DNA of 62,000 bases from Gnetum montanum (taxonomy: Eukaryota; Streptophyta; Gnetopsida; Gnetales; Gnetaceae). A program made the translations under genes and the position numbers. Of this stretch, positions 43,601-55,360 are shown piece after piece (positions within the stretch are counted from its first letter, which is position 1; each line of letters starts with the position of its first letter). The stretch covers positions 15,825-77,824 of the forward strand of contig MNCI01000177.1 of the NCBI GenBank assembly GCA_015680685.1. Direction: 5' to 3'. Below the pieces are notes generated by a model. That model ran no database searches. It worked only from the letters and a program-made list of their open reading frames with translations, and was not told the DNA's origin.

Positions 43601-45096
43601 GGATATGATGAAGAAGATTGGAGTGCGCTCATGCAAACTAGAATTTCTTACACTCACACTAATCCATATTATCCTAATTTCACATTTGTCTTTCACTAGG
43701 ATGAACAACTAAGGTGGTGATATTTACAAGGCAACATTGTTTTTACAAGAATATTATGCACCATCCATGCTGCAAGCAACCCTCATAAGGTCAAACAGGC
43801 CACGTACAAGAAGGGTAACATATTACAAGGAATATGACCAAGCCATACCAATCAACATAAGCTTAGGTAAGAAGGGATATGGAAACAAAGCATGAGCTTG
43901 ACAAAGAAAAGAAAGTACCACAAGTGGTTGTCCTAGAGGAAAGAGATGATATTATGTTCCATACAGAAAAATTCTATGAAACCCATGGATCTCAATACCA
44001 AACACTAGTCATCTGTATTGAAGATCCCATCATAATACAATTACATTTAGCTCTTACAAAAACACCTAGAGGAAACAAGGAAGACTCCACATTTAGAAGG
44101 AACTCAAGGCCTAGAACCTTCACTGAATCAAAAAGGGATAAATCAAGGAGTCATAGAAGGAGAACTAGCTGGCATAATTCTCCAACGTTTTCCTCCTCCT
44201 CCTCCTCACACTCCTCTAGAGAGTATGAAAAGAGAGGAAGAAGAATGAGGGATCATGATAGGAAGAGACAAAGGAATCCTAAGAGACGTGATCATCATAG
44301 AAGACATCCTAATGAAGAAGAAGATGATTATGAACAAAGAAAAGAAAGAATTAGATATGAAGAGAGAGAGAGCATTAAAAGCATCAAAGGGGTCACCATT
44401 ACAACAAATTTTATGGACTTGAAGATTATGAAGAACCCCTACTAGCCACTCACAACATGATTAGCATCAGAGAAGTAGTGTATATTCCTAGCAGGCGTAT
44501 AAGGGATAGTCACATCAAAAGACTAGACATGAATAATATTTCAAATTTTCAAGGTAGATATAATGCACATCCACAACATTATCTTCAAGCCTTCCAAAAT
44601 GCATATGCTCTCTAAAACACTGAAACAATTGGTGAAAACTAAAGTTTTTGTCCAGAACACATAAAAGAAGAGGAGAGTTGGAACAAATCCTTAGAACCAA
44701 AATCTACTCAAAGATGCAATATCATGTTAGATCTCTTTAATGACATATATAGAACTTATTCTAGAGTGTCCAATTTAAGAAAATAGATTTAGGAATGGAA
44801 GCAAAGGACACATGAATCCCTTGATGTGGGAATGGGTAGATACTATTTCTTATTACATAGATGCCTAGGCCATGGATTTTCTCAAAGGAAGAAACTATGA
44901 TACATTTTCAATGGGATACAAAACAAGACAAGAGAAATCCTTATGATATATGCCCAAGACATGTTATTAGGATGATAGCTCATTACATTTAGAGACTTAT
45001 TAACTAATGGTGAAAGAAGGAGAGTTAAGAAAAAGAGAATCAACTGAAGAATACAATAAAGATCTTGCCATTAGAAAAAAGGATGCTAGAATATGT
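43601..45096 (+). pseudogene. Gag of the outer element, middle part, with Ser/Arg-rich domain
   Basis: Continues gag after insertion C. The frame 43879-44445 is 188 residues of charged sequence with an SR-type patch (SKRDKSRSHRRRTSWHNSP), a Ser run (FSSSSSSHSS) and a strongly basic RRDHHRRHPNEEEDD stretch. Weak core gag follows: SWNKSLEPKS, LFNDIYRTYSRVSNLRK, HRCLGHGFS. It breaks at the left TATGT duplication (45092-45096) inside ...KKDARI and resumes at 54461. Elements A and E have equivalent Ser/Arg-rich segments; B, C and D do not. Confidence 0.78.
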
Positions 45097-45971
45097 TGAT
45101 GAGTGGCAAGGTACCCCTATGCTCAACCATATGAATACGAGCATGTATGTGCGATCTAATCGAACTCTATGGACGGACTAGTTGTGGCACCTAGATAGTT
45201 ATATGTTTGATCACAGTTCACTATCTTCACACTTGGACTAGTATTTGCTTTTTCATGTATGGTTTAGTCTAGAGTGAGGTGTATGATGTCGTTTCTACTA
45301 CTATGCTACTCCTAAGGACAATGAGAAGTAACTTAATTAAGCTAATAAGCAATAAGGAATAAAATCTAAGCTAGCCTAAGTGTGATGAGCATTCATTCCT
45401 AATCATCCATACACTTCTTGGACTTCGTGTACTACTTCTAGGATTACCAAGCACACATCACTTGAAGCACTACTTGATATGCTACTCGGTTGCTACGTAG
45501 TTACACTTAAATGTTCATGATTAAGACATACTCATTCTGCATTAATAATAAGAATAGTGAATGACAATAAAAAAAATATTAACTAAAAAATAATAATAAA
45601 TGATAAATAATTAAATAAATTGAAAGCTAAGTGCATGCTACTATGATGGAGTAATCTCGATCTTTGTTACCGATTGTGTGCATCTCCAAGTATGTCACAC
45701 TTGAACAAAGGTTTTGTACAATTACAAGCATCACACTGTGGGCATGCACTTGGAAAAAGAACTTAAAACTAACTAAAAACTAATAACAAGGACTAACCCT
45801 AATGGACTAACTTCTAATTCTTCTTGTTCCCCCACTATGCACCTAAGTGCTATATTTATAGGCTAATACAGGAATCATGATATCATGTATATGATATTGT
45901 ATCCAGGCTACAATATTGCATACCTGATATCATGTGCCCAATATCAGGGCTTGGTAAACCACGATTCATCA
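45097..45971 (-). repeat. 3' LTR of element D
   Basis: Begins TGATGAGTGGCAAGG and ends GATTCATCA; 875 bp. U3 on the minus strand has decayed ATATCG palindromes at about 45880-45950, then a TATAAATA-type signal near 45855. Confidence 0.9.
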
Positions 45972-46155
45972 TACCCCCACGACTAAATAAAAACTTGTCC
46001 TTGAGTCAAACAAAATGAGGAAAAAGTTCATTTGATTACATAGTGAATAGGTATGGGATTATTAAATGACTATGAATTATTTCATGCCATAGTGTGGGAC
46101 TAGACAAAACAAAATTTGGATACCAACACAAAATACAAAAATATGTTTTTGGAAC

Positions 46156-48958
46156 TCATGTGGTTCCTAGTGGTGGTGGCTCCTCCATGTGTTTCTTCCC
46201 TTTTTCTTATGCTCTAAGTTTCTAAAATGGATACTTTTGAAGGAGCACCTGAAGTTTTTCCTCCTCTATATAGGGATCATGTGCTATTCATGCTGATGTT
46301 CCAATGTTTGATGGAGTCAACACTAATCATGGACATAGTAGTTGCGGAAACATTTGATTAGCTTTGACATACCATACCACAAGTAGTCATCGTTCCTCCT
46401 CATAGGCTTTGGCTTTGTCTTTGGATTCCTGATAATCCATAAGCCATCGAGACAATTCTATTTCCATGTCCTTTTGGCCTTGGTAGCTAGCCTTTACCAC
46501 CTCTAGTTCAAAATTTGCTACCTCTAATCTTTGCAATGTCTTCTTGTGTTCAAAAAACTCTATCTCATATTTGGCATAGGTGGTAGCTACTTTCTTTCTC
46601 TAGCTTAGTTCTTAGGTGCCCTATTGTTAACATGGCCAAGTTGGCATACCATAGATTTGCCAACTCTATGTATTCTGTGAGATCCTAGATTTGCAGTTCC
46701 TGACTTTTTAATTCTGCTTGATGAGCAAAGGCATAAGTGTCTAGTATGGTTTTCCAATCAGTGTGTTGAGACTGAAAGAGTTAATGTGGTCCTTAGCCAT
46801 ATGGATCTCTTTTTTGTTGATCTCCTTATACATCCCCACCTGATCACGGAAATGTTCCTTTAATTTTTCATGCTACTTAGCCTCATTTTTCCACGTGCTT
46901 ATTTCAATGGCCATCCTCTGTCGAATGACATGTACCTCCTCCATTGAGAAGATTCTATTGTTTTCAGCTAAGCAGATTATGTCTTGGTTGACTCTTATTA
47001 GTTGTTCTCGCATTTGTTGGAAGCTTTCCTTGAGAACATTCTTCTATTTTTCAATTGTTGTTAACCAAAGATTTTCAACAGTAAGGAGTTTATTCTCTTC
47101 TTGTAAGGCCTTGAGTGCTTTTTCATGGGCATATGTTTGTGCTTGTGCTTATAAAGCATCCCAATTAGCCTTCTCCTTTTCCATTGCCACCATTTTATTC
47201 TTCACTAACAATTTGTTTAATTACTCCATCCTAAATGATTCTAACTGATCAGCTGCAATAAGTTGGGATGGATCCCACTATTTAGCTTGTAGGGTAATGA
47301 ACTTTTCTTGGAGTCTCCGCAACTCTTCTTTTGCGTGTTCAGCCCTGACCTCAGCCATGATTAGCTTTTCTTTCATGGAAATGAGATCTAATTGTGCTGC
47401 CATGACATCTTAGGGGATGTTAAAAAAGGGTGTCATTATTTGTCCTATTTGCAGCAAGCGATCCAGAGCATCCTCATGTTCCATAGGAGTCATTGAGATA
47501 CCAGCTAGAACTTGAGCATGACATGTTCCAGTGAAATCTACCGATGGTACAATAGGGACATTAAATGATTCTTTGATGTGATCCATGACCATTTGCTACT
47601 CTAGCTACATCTTGGTGTTGCATGATCACCATTGTGGCACCTTCACTAGTTTCTAATTGTACTTGAAATGATGCAACATTTTCATAGATCTGTTGTAACC
47701 AATGCGATTCCCCTCCTCCTGTTTGAATTGAGACCTCACCCATTGTAGGATCAATTGATATGGTGGATTGTACAACATCATCGATCACCTTGAAGAGATT
47801 GACCTCATCCTTACTTCCCCAACTAACCATCTCTATGATGGCCTTGAGATGGCTCATCGATCATTGGTAATTTTACGGCGGCAGTGGTAGTTGCTAGTAT
47901 TGCTAGCCTATGGGCTACATGCTAGGCCCTACTTCTTGTTGTTGGCTAATCCTTATGTCTAGAAATTGGTTAGGCCTTGCCATTTAAGGTGTAGTGGGCT
48001 CAACCATCTATTCTTGTTCAAGCTCCAACGTCTCACCAACATCTTTTCTTCATGCTGGTGGCTTAAGTAATTTAGCATATGAATAATTTTGAGCTTTTCT
48101 GAGGACATCATTAATGTACCGTAATATCCTAGCATGCCAACATATCTTCCTAATTAGACATGAAAAGGGGAGTGCAAACTTTCCTATCTTTCATTCTTCG
48201 AACCACCTTAATATTTCTGTTAAATAGAAATGGGGCAAATTGGCATCAACCTTGCCCATCAAAATTGCACTTCCTTTGGTTGCATAGGTAGAAATCCTAT
48301 TTCACCCCTTCATTGAAAAAATGTGAGATGTGTCAATTTTGAAGTAAATTCTCTCTTCAAGGGTTAGTTCTTCATATGCCTTGTCTTATTTTCTATACGC
48401 CCTTTTCAACCATAGTTTTGTTACATCTGCATTGGAGTGAGTGGACAAATGATCAACTTTAGGCCCTTTATTTGGAATATTTAAAACTTTCACAATGGCC
48501 TTTGTGAAGAAATCAACTGAAATTCCACCAATATCAATGGTGGTGTTTCCTTCTTTATTATACCAAAATTGATAGGTTTCACCCAGATACCATTCTCCAC
48601 TTTCCGAGAGGATAGGCCATAGTGGAGATCCCTTGAGTTGATCCTTGACTGGTTTAAGGGTGCATTCAATAAAAGGCCCAAAATTAAGTTCTACAATCAC
48701 TGTAACAAATGTGGACCTTTCCCAAGTGTCTTGAACACATTCTAGAGACAATGTGAGATGTTGTCCATGTTCGGGTGCCCTCACCTCTCCACCATCTGCT
48801 TGACCGGATTGTGCAGTGATGGGGATTTCTTAATGGATGTTGAACGATTGTGCCTCCTGTTTTGCATGTTCTGCATGAGGTCCTTGGCCTCGACCTCTTC
48901 TTGGGCATTTGGTGGCACTTTGAGAAGGCCCTCCCTGTTGTCCTTATTTAGGGGCCAT
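46156..48958 (-). pseudogene. Extra ORF of element D: MAPK-start, conserved domain plus long coiled coil
   Basis: Minus-strand ATG at 48958 after GTGATTAAAG; stop at 46158-46156. About 930 codons with many stops. Section 1 (48784-48386) is a clean 132-residue piece: VELNFGPFIECTLKPVKDQL, then TIDIGGISVDFFTKAIVKVL and TKLWLKRAYRK, matching J near 19480-19660. Section 2 (47857-47410) has acidic and Gln-rich stretches. Section 3 (47400-46400) is Lys/Glu/Leu-rich with heptad-like spacing, as a coiled coil. The C-terminus EEEKLQVLLQKY is shared with B and C. No enzyme motif seen. Possible relatives: the env-position or accessory ORFs of Athila/Tat-type elements. Function unknown. Confidence 0.65.
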
Positions 48959-51011
48959 CTTTAATCACATAAAGATCGATTGTTAGTAAGGTTATTTAAA
49001 TAAGTTTAATTATCTCATACCTTACTCATTACCTTTAATAAATGTTGAATTTTTTCCTTATTGTGATTTCAAAGTTAGAAATTTTTCAAGAAAGTTCTCC
49101 TAAAATGTTTTAATGTTGGGCATGATCTACTCAGTTGACTCCAATAATAATTTAAATGATTTGGATGAAGGAATAAAATTAGTTTGGCATGGGTTTTTAA
49201 TATTTCTTAATAGTACTTACCCCTATGATATCCTTTGGGTGACAGTAAATTTCAAAAAATCTATGCACAAATTCTATCATACCCCTCTTCCATGACTAAG
49301 TTAAACACTCTAGGTTTAATTAGGTTTGAGAAAAAAAGAAATCAAAACATTAACGAGTGAAATATTGATGGTGGAATGTTAGACTCGCAAAGCAATAAAA
49401 ATCATGGAAGAAGATTTGAATAGCTCCCTTGCATCAACTATTGAAAATGACTTCTGTAGCATGTGGGGTCCCCATATATATAGTTTTTATGAATGCGATA
49501 GCGCGTACCTTATATCGCATTGGACATGATACCAAGTACCCGATATCGCATCCTATCCAAAATAGGGTACTTAGTAAAAATGATGATTTTTGAGTTTTTA
49601 CAGCTAAAAATTAAAGATTTGAGGTACATTTGAAAGGTCTAGCGTAATGTCAAGTGGAAATTAAGGCACTGAAAGTGTAATGGAGTGGAGTTATACAATG
49701 AAGTTCTTGAAAAGTGTGAGGAGAAAGGACATGTAGTGGTTCTAAGGAATGTTCAATTAAAATGATGACAAAAGAAAAAATAGATTTGGCAATGGAATAC
49801 TTGGAGGGTAGAAGATGATGTGGTGGAGTGCAACAAGTACAAATTACAAAAGTTACACAAGTGGATCCTCCCCAAAGTAGGTTCCAACCTATAATGCCCT
49901 TGTGTAACCACACCTTAAAATGTTCGTAGGCACTAGAAGGGTTAAATGCAATCCATACCTGTGCAATAAAACACACACATGTTAATTACCACCGTTATGA
50001 GNTACCTGTGCAATAAAACACACACATGTTAATTACCACCGTTATGAGGTATGAATTCTATGCCACACAAGACACAAGTTAAAAATACTTGGATTGTGAG
50101 ATGAGACAAATTGTAGAAGGGCTTGTAGAGATTGGGATGTGAGGTAACCTACCCTGGGCATAATGAATCCAAAGTGTTGTGCATGATTAAAGTACCATTA
50201 GCCTTTTGCTCCAAGATCAAAATCAAGTCCATACCTCTGATCAATGACATCACATTGTTTTATCCCAATGATAGAAAACCATAAGAGCATCATGATAGTA
50301 AGGTGTATGATCACTTGGAATTTTGCTCAAGGGAGGAGTAATTTGAGTCTGTTCAAAGCATGTTTTTTTAGGCTTTTCTTTTCTGGTACTCTTATTTCTT
50401 TTCTTTTTCTTCTTCTAGTTGTTTTTGCACTTGGTCTTTCCCAAAGATGATTCAGAAAAGCTGCCAACCTTTAGGAATGGATGCATGTCTTTCCAGTGGG
50501 ACCCTCTAGAATAGCATTGAGTTCTTTTATTGAGTGCTTTTATTACAACTCTTACTTCCATTTTTCATTAGATCTACAAGGATCTTAGTACAACCAAGCT
50601 ACATGATAACACATACAGATGTTACCAAAGAGAATCCACAAGTTCCGTTGATGTCACACCATTGTCATTTCCTCTTAGTCTGTCACTCTTCACTTTGGGA
50701 ATAATGAGTACAAAGTTACTTTAGGTTTTAATGATAACAAGAATATCATTGTATTTAGAGTAGAACCTCTTATTAATAGAATGGGTGGGTGGATGTTGTG
50801 GGCTCACTATCCAAATAATTGATCACTTGTGACTCAATAACATAGAACAACACCTCAACTGATGGGTTACATGAGTATTTTATTCATAGATGAGATTACC
50901 CACAAAAAGATAACATGAAAAATTAGAAATTGAAGAATTAGAAAACAAAAAATTGAAAAACAAAAAAATTATGAGATTAAAGAAAGGAAAAACATTTACT
51001 AATTTTGCTTG
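48959..51011 (-). other. Non-coding spacer of element D
   Basis: Two kilobases where a complete gypsy would carry pol. It is collinear with the spacers of B and C (T-rich tract next to gag; conserved block 49853-49912), plus extra sequence near 49100-49640 that includes an LTR-like patch with GCGATAGCGCGTACC and a TATATATAG signal (about 49480-49560), perhaps an older fragment. It contains the N at 50002. Confidence 0.6.
49956..50048. repeat. Exact 46-bp duplication around a single N (assembly join)
   Basis: Bases 49956-50001 and 50003-50048 are identical, with one N between. Other elements have this sequence once. Best read as two contig ends that overlap but were scaffolded with a token gap. 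Confidence 0.85.
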
Positions 51012-53404
51012 TTAGAATGGGGGGGGGGGGGGGGGGGGGTGGTGTGTGGTATCCCTCATGCTAAACCTTTGATCATGGCAAGAATTAATAATTGAAAAGT
51101 TAGGATCCATGCATATTAGAAATATTGGGGTTTGGTCATATCCAAACCACTGGGTGGTTTTTGAAGCGGTGGCAAGAATGTATCCAAATTGGGGTTCACA
51201 CACTTGATTAAAGTAGGCATAGTGGTGCAGATTATAGGATGTGATCATGTGATAAGAAGTTGACCCACTATGGCACCCGTGACCATAAGATGGGATGCAA
51301 GGATTGATATGTCTCCTCTCGTTGTTATATTCATTGGGCCACATGGTTGTTGAAGTGTTAATTGGTGGCCTGGATAAGGTAACAGGAGGTGTTGGATTTG
51401 AAGAGGAATGTGCATCATAGTGTTGGGCTTGTGCTGAGTTGGAGGATGTAGTGGTTTTAGAGCCATGCTGTCTCTTTCTATGGCCATTCCTAAAGAAAGG
51501 ATGCTTTCAACATTGTGGAGGACTCCCACTACTGTTGATAGTAGCAATACAAGTAACGTTCGTTGGTTGGTGCTATGGTGCAAAACCTTCTGGTACTACT
51601 AGTGGTACTGTAGGAGGAGGTGAAGAATGAGAATATTGAGAATAAGGAGAAGTGTAAGGAACATGAGGTGGTGATCCTGTAAGAGAGGACATGGATTGAT
51701 GATACTCAGGAGAATGATAACGATGAGGTGGAGTAGAGGATGTGGATCCAATTGGAGAAACATGGTGTTAAACATAATAAGCACTTGGTTTCAGATGATA
51801 TGAAGGGTGTGGCCAATTTGGTGATGGCCTCCCCCACAACTGAGGATTTTGCCATTGTAGTTGGACATGGCACTTTTGTGTGAAATTTAGATGTAACATT
51901 CTTCTCAAATGCTCATGTAGATGGGACAAGATTGGGCATTGGCCTTTGGGGTGATCATACAGGAAAACATCACATTGATACTTATCATTTGCAGTTGAGC
52001 CCATATCATTACTTTCTTCAACCATTCCTTCCAATTGTTGAATGGTGTTTTGTCCTGTTTCTAGGTTTGGTATCCTCTGTTTGTTCTGGTTGTCAAAGTT
52101 ATCATCTGTGGCTTTCCCTCTAATAATGTTTGCATATTTTCCACATTTTTCATGTACCCACTTTGTTATCTTATTGATCTTTGCCTTGGTTTCATCTAGT
52201 GATTTTAGTATTGGTAAAGATGGGGATGGTTCCAGCTCCTCGAGGTGACTTTATTTCTCCTCTTCATGATTATGGACCTTTGTTACTTTAAGAGTTTGGT
52301 CCTATTGAAATATTTCAACATTCTCCCATTTGGCTATTTCTCCTTCTTCTTTTGCTACCTGCTTAATAAGCTCTTGGAATTGGTGGGTTCGTAGTTCATA
52401 TAGTTAAGCTAGGGCATACATCCCTAGGGTCTCCCTTGTTTCATTATGAAGCCCATCCATGATGTGACATATTAGCCTTTCCTTGAAGAACCCATGGCCT
52501 AGGCATTTATTTAAAAAAGAGTAATATCTTTCTAAGGTCATGTCCAAGGGTTCATGTTGCCCTTGTTTCCACTCTTGGATTTGTCTCCTCAAGGTCGACA
52601 CTCTTGTATAGTTTGATGTCTTTTGTTAAAGAGGTTTATCATTGTAGGTCAACAATAAATTGAATTTATTTTTAAAGACCTGTACCACACTCTTGCGTGG
52701 CCAATGAGTGTCATAGGAAAGAGCTTAATCCTTTGCCACCCATTCTCAATGTTGTTCCATACATAGGCATCGTAGAGGGCTTGTAAATGATGTTGTGGAT
52801 CTGAATCATAGCCTCTTGAGAACTTAGGAAAGTTGTTTAAATCAAGCCTGGGTAGATGGCTTTTCTTATGATGGTTGCAGGATCTCTGAACAACCTCTAT
52901 TATATGCATTAGGCTCTTAGTGGCTAGCAGGGGCTCATCGTCACTAAGTAGATTGTAAGTTTGTGAGCCGGGATGGTGTTTTCTATGTTCATGTTGGCAT
53001 TCCTAATTTTTTCCATGGGTTCAATTTTTATTTCTATGTTGACCCCTTAAGGAATAGTCATCCACATCACACCCTAACATCAAAAGAATAGAGGAAGAGA
53101 GGGATTTGGAAGACTTTTCATGACTTTTGTAAGTCTCCCAATCATCCCCTAATGTACTCATGCCACCCATTGAGAAGGTCCTAGGTCTTTCAAGCCCCCT
53201 CATTCTGGGGGATGTTACATCTTCACTAGAGGTGTCTGAGTTGGATGAAAAAAGTCCTTAAGTATCATTGGGATGTCTATGAACCTATGAAACTCCTGCG
53301 TAAGATTGAGTACTCCAAACTTCTTGTTCGTCATAAATTTCATTGGTTCTCTAATGAATTTCCTCACTAGATGTTGCATTATTGCTATCTTGTGAAAGAG
53401 ACAT
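51012..53404 (-). pseudogene. Gag protein of pol-less element D
   Basis: Minus-strand ATG at 53404 (MSLSQDSNN), stop at 51014-51012. Near 53220-53020 it has an extra Ser/Arg-containing stretch (RGLERPRTFSMGG) not seen in B, like a remnant of the Ser/Arg-rich part of A and E. Core gag at 52909-52404: FPKFSRGYDSDPQHHLQAL, LFPMTLIGHARVWYRSLK, LGHGFFKERLICHIMDGL. Cys/His module near 51990: YQCDVFLYDHPKGQCPILSH. The Cys/His-rich C-terminal segment PNEYNNERRHINPC matches B and C. It ends in a Pro run made by a 21-base G/C homopolymer. Several stops and frameshifts. Confidence 0.83.
51019..51039. repeat. Poly-G run of 21 bases
   Basis: Uninterrupted G run on the plus strand at the end of gag in element D. 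B and C have only four or five G here (GGGGG in B on its sense strand), so the run expanded in this copy or is a sequencing artefact. Confidence 0.9.
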
Positions 53405-53519
53405 TGTTGTGAATTGTGTGTGACTTAATTGAATTTGATTTCTTTGTTTAGAAGATATATCATTAATACCTTGTTACAATGACCTTGTATGATATAACTA
53501 ATCTAGATAACTAGCATCA

Positions 53520-53537
53520 TCCTTAACAATGACACCA
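53520..53537 (-). promoter_or_regulatory. tRNA-Asp-like primer binding site of element D
   Basis: Minus strand TGGTGTCATTGTTAAGGA, one base from the 5' LTR at 53539. Same type as B, with further C-to-T changes. Confidence 0.7.
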
Positions 53538-53538
53538 A

Positions 53539-54455
53539 TGATGAGCAACAAGGTACCCCTACGCTCAATGATATGAATACGAGTGTGTACATGCGATTCA
53601 GTCAAACTCCACGGGCAGACTAGTTGTGGCACGTAGATAGTTATACATTGATCATAGTTTGCTATCTTCCCACTTGGACTAGTATTTGCTTTGTCATGTA
53701 TGGTTTAGTCCAGAGTGAGGTGTATGATCGGGTTTCTACTATGTTCCTCCTAAGGACAATGAAAAGTAACTTAATTAAGCTAATAAGTAATANACTCCTA
53801 AGGACAATGAAAAGTAACTTAATTAAGCTAATAAGTAATAAGAAATAAAATCTAGGCTAGCCTAAGTACGATGACCATTTGTCCCTAATCATCTGTATGC
53901 ATCTTGGACTTCATGTACTACTTCTAGGATTATCAAGTGCACTTCACTTGAAGCACTACTTGATACGCTACTGGGTTACCATGTAGTTACACTTAAATGT
54001 TCGTGATTAAGACATACTCATTTCGCATTGACAATAAGAATAGTGAATGACAATAAAAGAAATATTAACTAAGAAAATAATAATAAATGATAAATAATTA
54101 AACAAATTAAAAGCTAAGTGGGCTACTATGATGGAGTAATATTGATCTTTATTGCCAATCATGTGCATGTCCAAGTATGTCACACTCGAACAAAGGTTCC
54201 GTACAATTACAAGCATCACACTACGGGCATGCACTTGGAAAAAGTACTTAAAACTAACTGACAACTGACAACAAGAACTAACTCTAATGGACTAACTTCT
54301 AATTCTTTTGTTCCCCCACTATGCACCTGAGCGCTATATTTATAGGCTAACATAGGAATCACAATATCATGTATACGATAACGTATCCAGGCTGCGATAT
54401 CGTGTATTTGATATTGTGTACCTAATATCAAGGCCTATCAAACCATGATTCATCA
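53539..54455 (-). repeat. 5' LTR of element D
   Basis: Begins TGATGAGCAACAAGG and ends GATTCATCA. Its extra length over the partner LTR (917 against 875 bp) is explained mainly by the 46-bp duplication around the N at 53793. Confidence 0.9.
53747..53840. repeat. Second exact 46-bp duplication around a single N (assembly join)
   Basis: Bases 53747-53792 and 53795-53840 are identical, with N at 53793 and one extra A between. The partner LTR at about 45300-45350 has this sequence once. Confidence 0.85.
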
Positions 54456-54460
54456 TATGT

Positions 54461-55360
54461 GAATTGCAAGAGGAGGAAACTTTGGAAGATACAATCTATT
54501 GAAAGGCTCTACATATTCAAAAATCAGTTAATGACATAGCAAACAAGGTAGAAAAAATGTGGAATTTTGTAGATGAGAAATTTTCCACAGCATTGAAGAT
54601 AATAGAGGAGAAGATTGAACAAGCTCTACACTAAAGCAAAGACAAGAAGAAAAGAAGAGACAATGGGAAAGAATAATATAGAAATAAAGGAAAGGTTGCT
54701 ACAGTAGATGAACTAATATAATCCAGTTCAGAAGATGATGAAGGATGTAAAGTATGCTAGTATGAACATCCTATGGGATGTTACCCTATTATGGCCCACT
54801 TACTAGAGTCTAGGATGTATGTACTTAACCCAAAATTTAGAAAGAAATAGATGTCTAGAAGGTTACTTTATCCACAAGGTAACTTCAGACAACCCTATCA
54901 ATAAACATACTATCCAGGTGGAGCATATCCTCAACTGTAGGAACAATACCAACACCAGTGGAAACAATAGGCATGGGGAATGCCATCGCCAAAACACTAA
55001 TATCCACATAGGTAACCTGATCCCTATGGATATTATATTCAACATCCAATCTTCCCAAGGAATACTTCAATCCATGGTCCCTCTCACTACTATCCACTGC
55101 AATATCATCGACCCACTACTTCACAAATGGATCAAAATTCTTACATACCTCAACTAGTAGTGAGTTCCTCACTTCAAACTCCTAACTCCTTACCACTAGT
55201 ACTACCACCAGTCATGCAAGGAGAGTTGCCACCATAGCCACAACAAAAGAGTAGCACTAGGGAAGTAACTATACAAGAGGATGTAGTCATAAGTGAACTA
55301 AGAGCCAGAAAACATCCTTTTTTCATGACAAGTCCAGAAAAGGTTTAAAGGATGAGGACT
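54461..55360 (+). pseudogene. Gag C-terminal part of the outer element
   Basis: Continues the gag frame after element D: CELQEEETLEDTIY, then a helical EKMWNFVDEKFSTALKIIEEKIEQAL segment. Near 54740 is a Cys/His module CKVC, a stop, YEHPMGCYPIMAH, equivalent to ECDVC...HLQ in A (C-x2-C pattern kept). A Pro/Tyr-rich tail follows. Confidence 0.75.

Larger units (their letters stand above)
45097..54455 (-). mobile_element. Pol-less gypsy element D with full extra ORF (9.36 kb)
   Basis: TATGT at 45092-45096 and 54456-54460 flank LTRs 45097-45971 and 53539-54455. Minus-strand order: primer site, gag (53404-51012), 2-kb spacer, 2.8-kb extra ORF (48958-46156), 3' LTR. No pol motif anywhere. It is inserted in the gag of the outer element; removing it restores the frame (DARI to CELQEEE). 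It contains two single-N assembly joins. It is the most complete example of the pol-less layout. Confidence 0.92.

Noticed and set aside
53624-53848. Plus-strand frame with an internal repeat of LLRTMKSNLIKLISN
   Set aside because: The repeat is the 46-bp assembly duplication around the N at 53793, inside an LTR.
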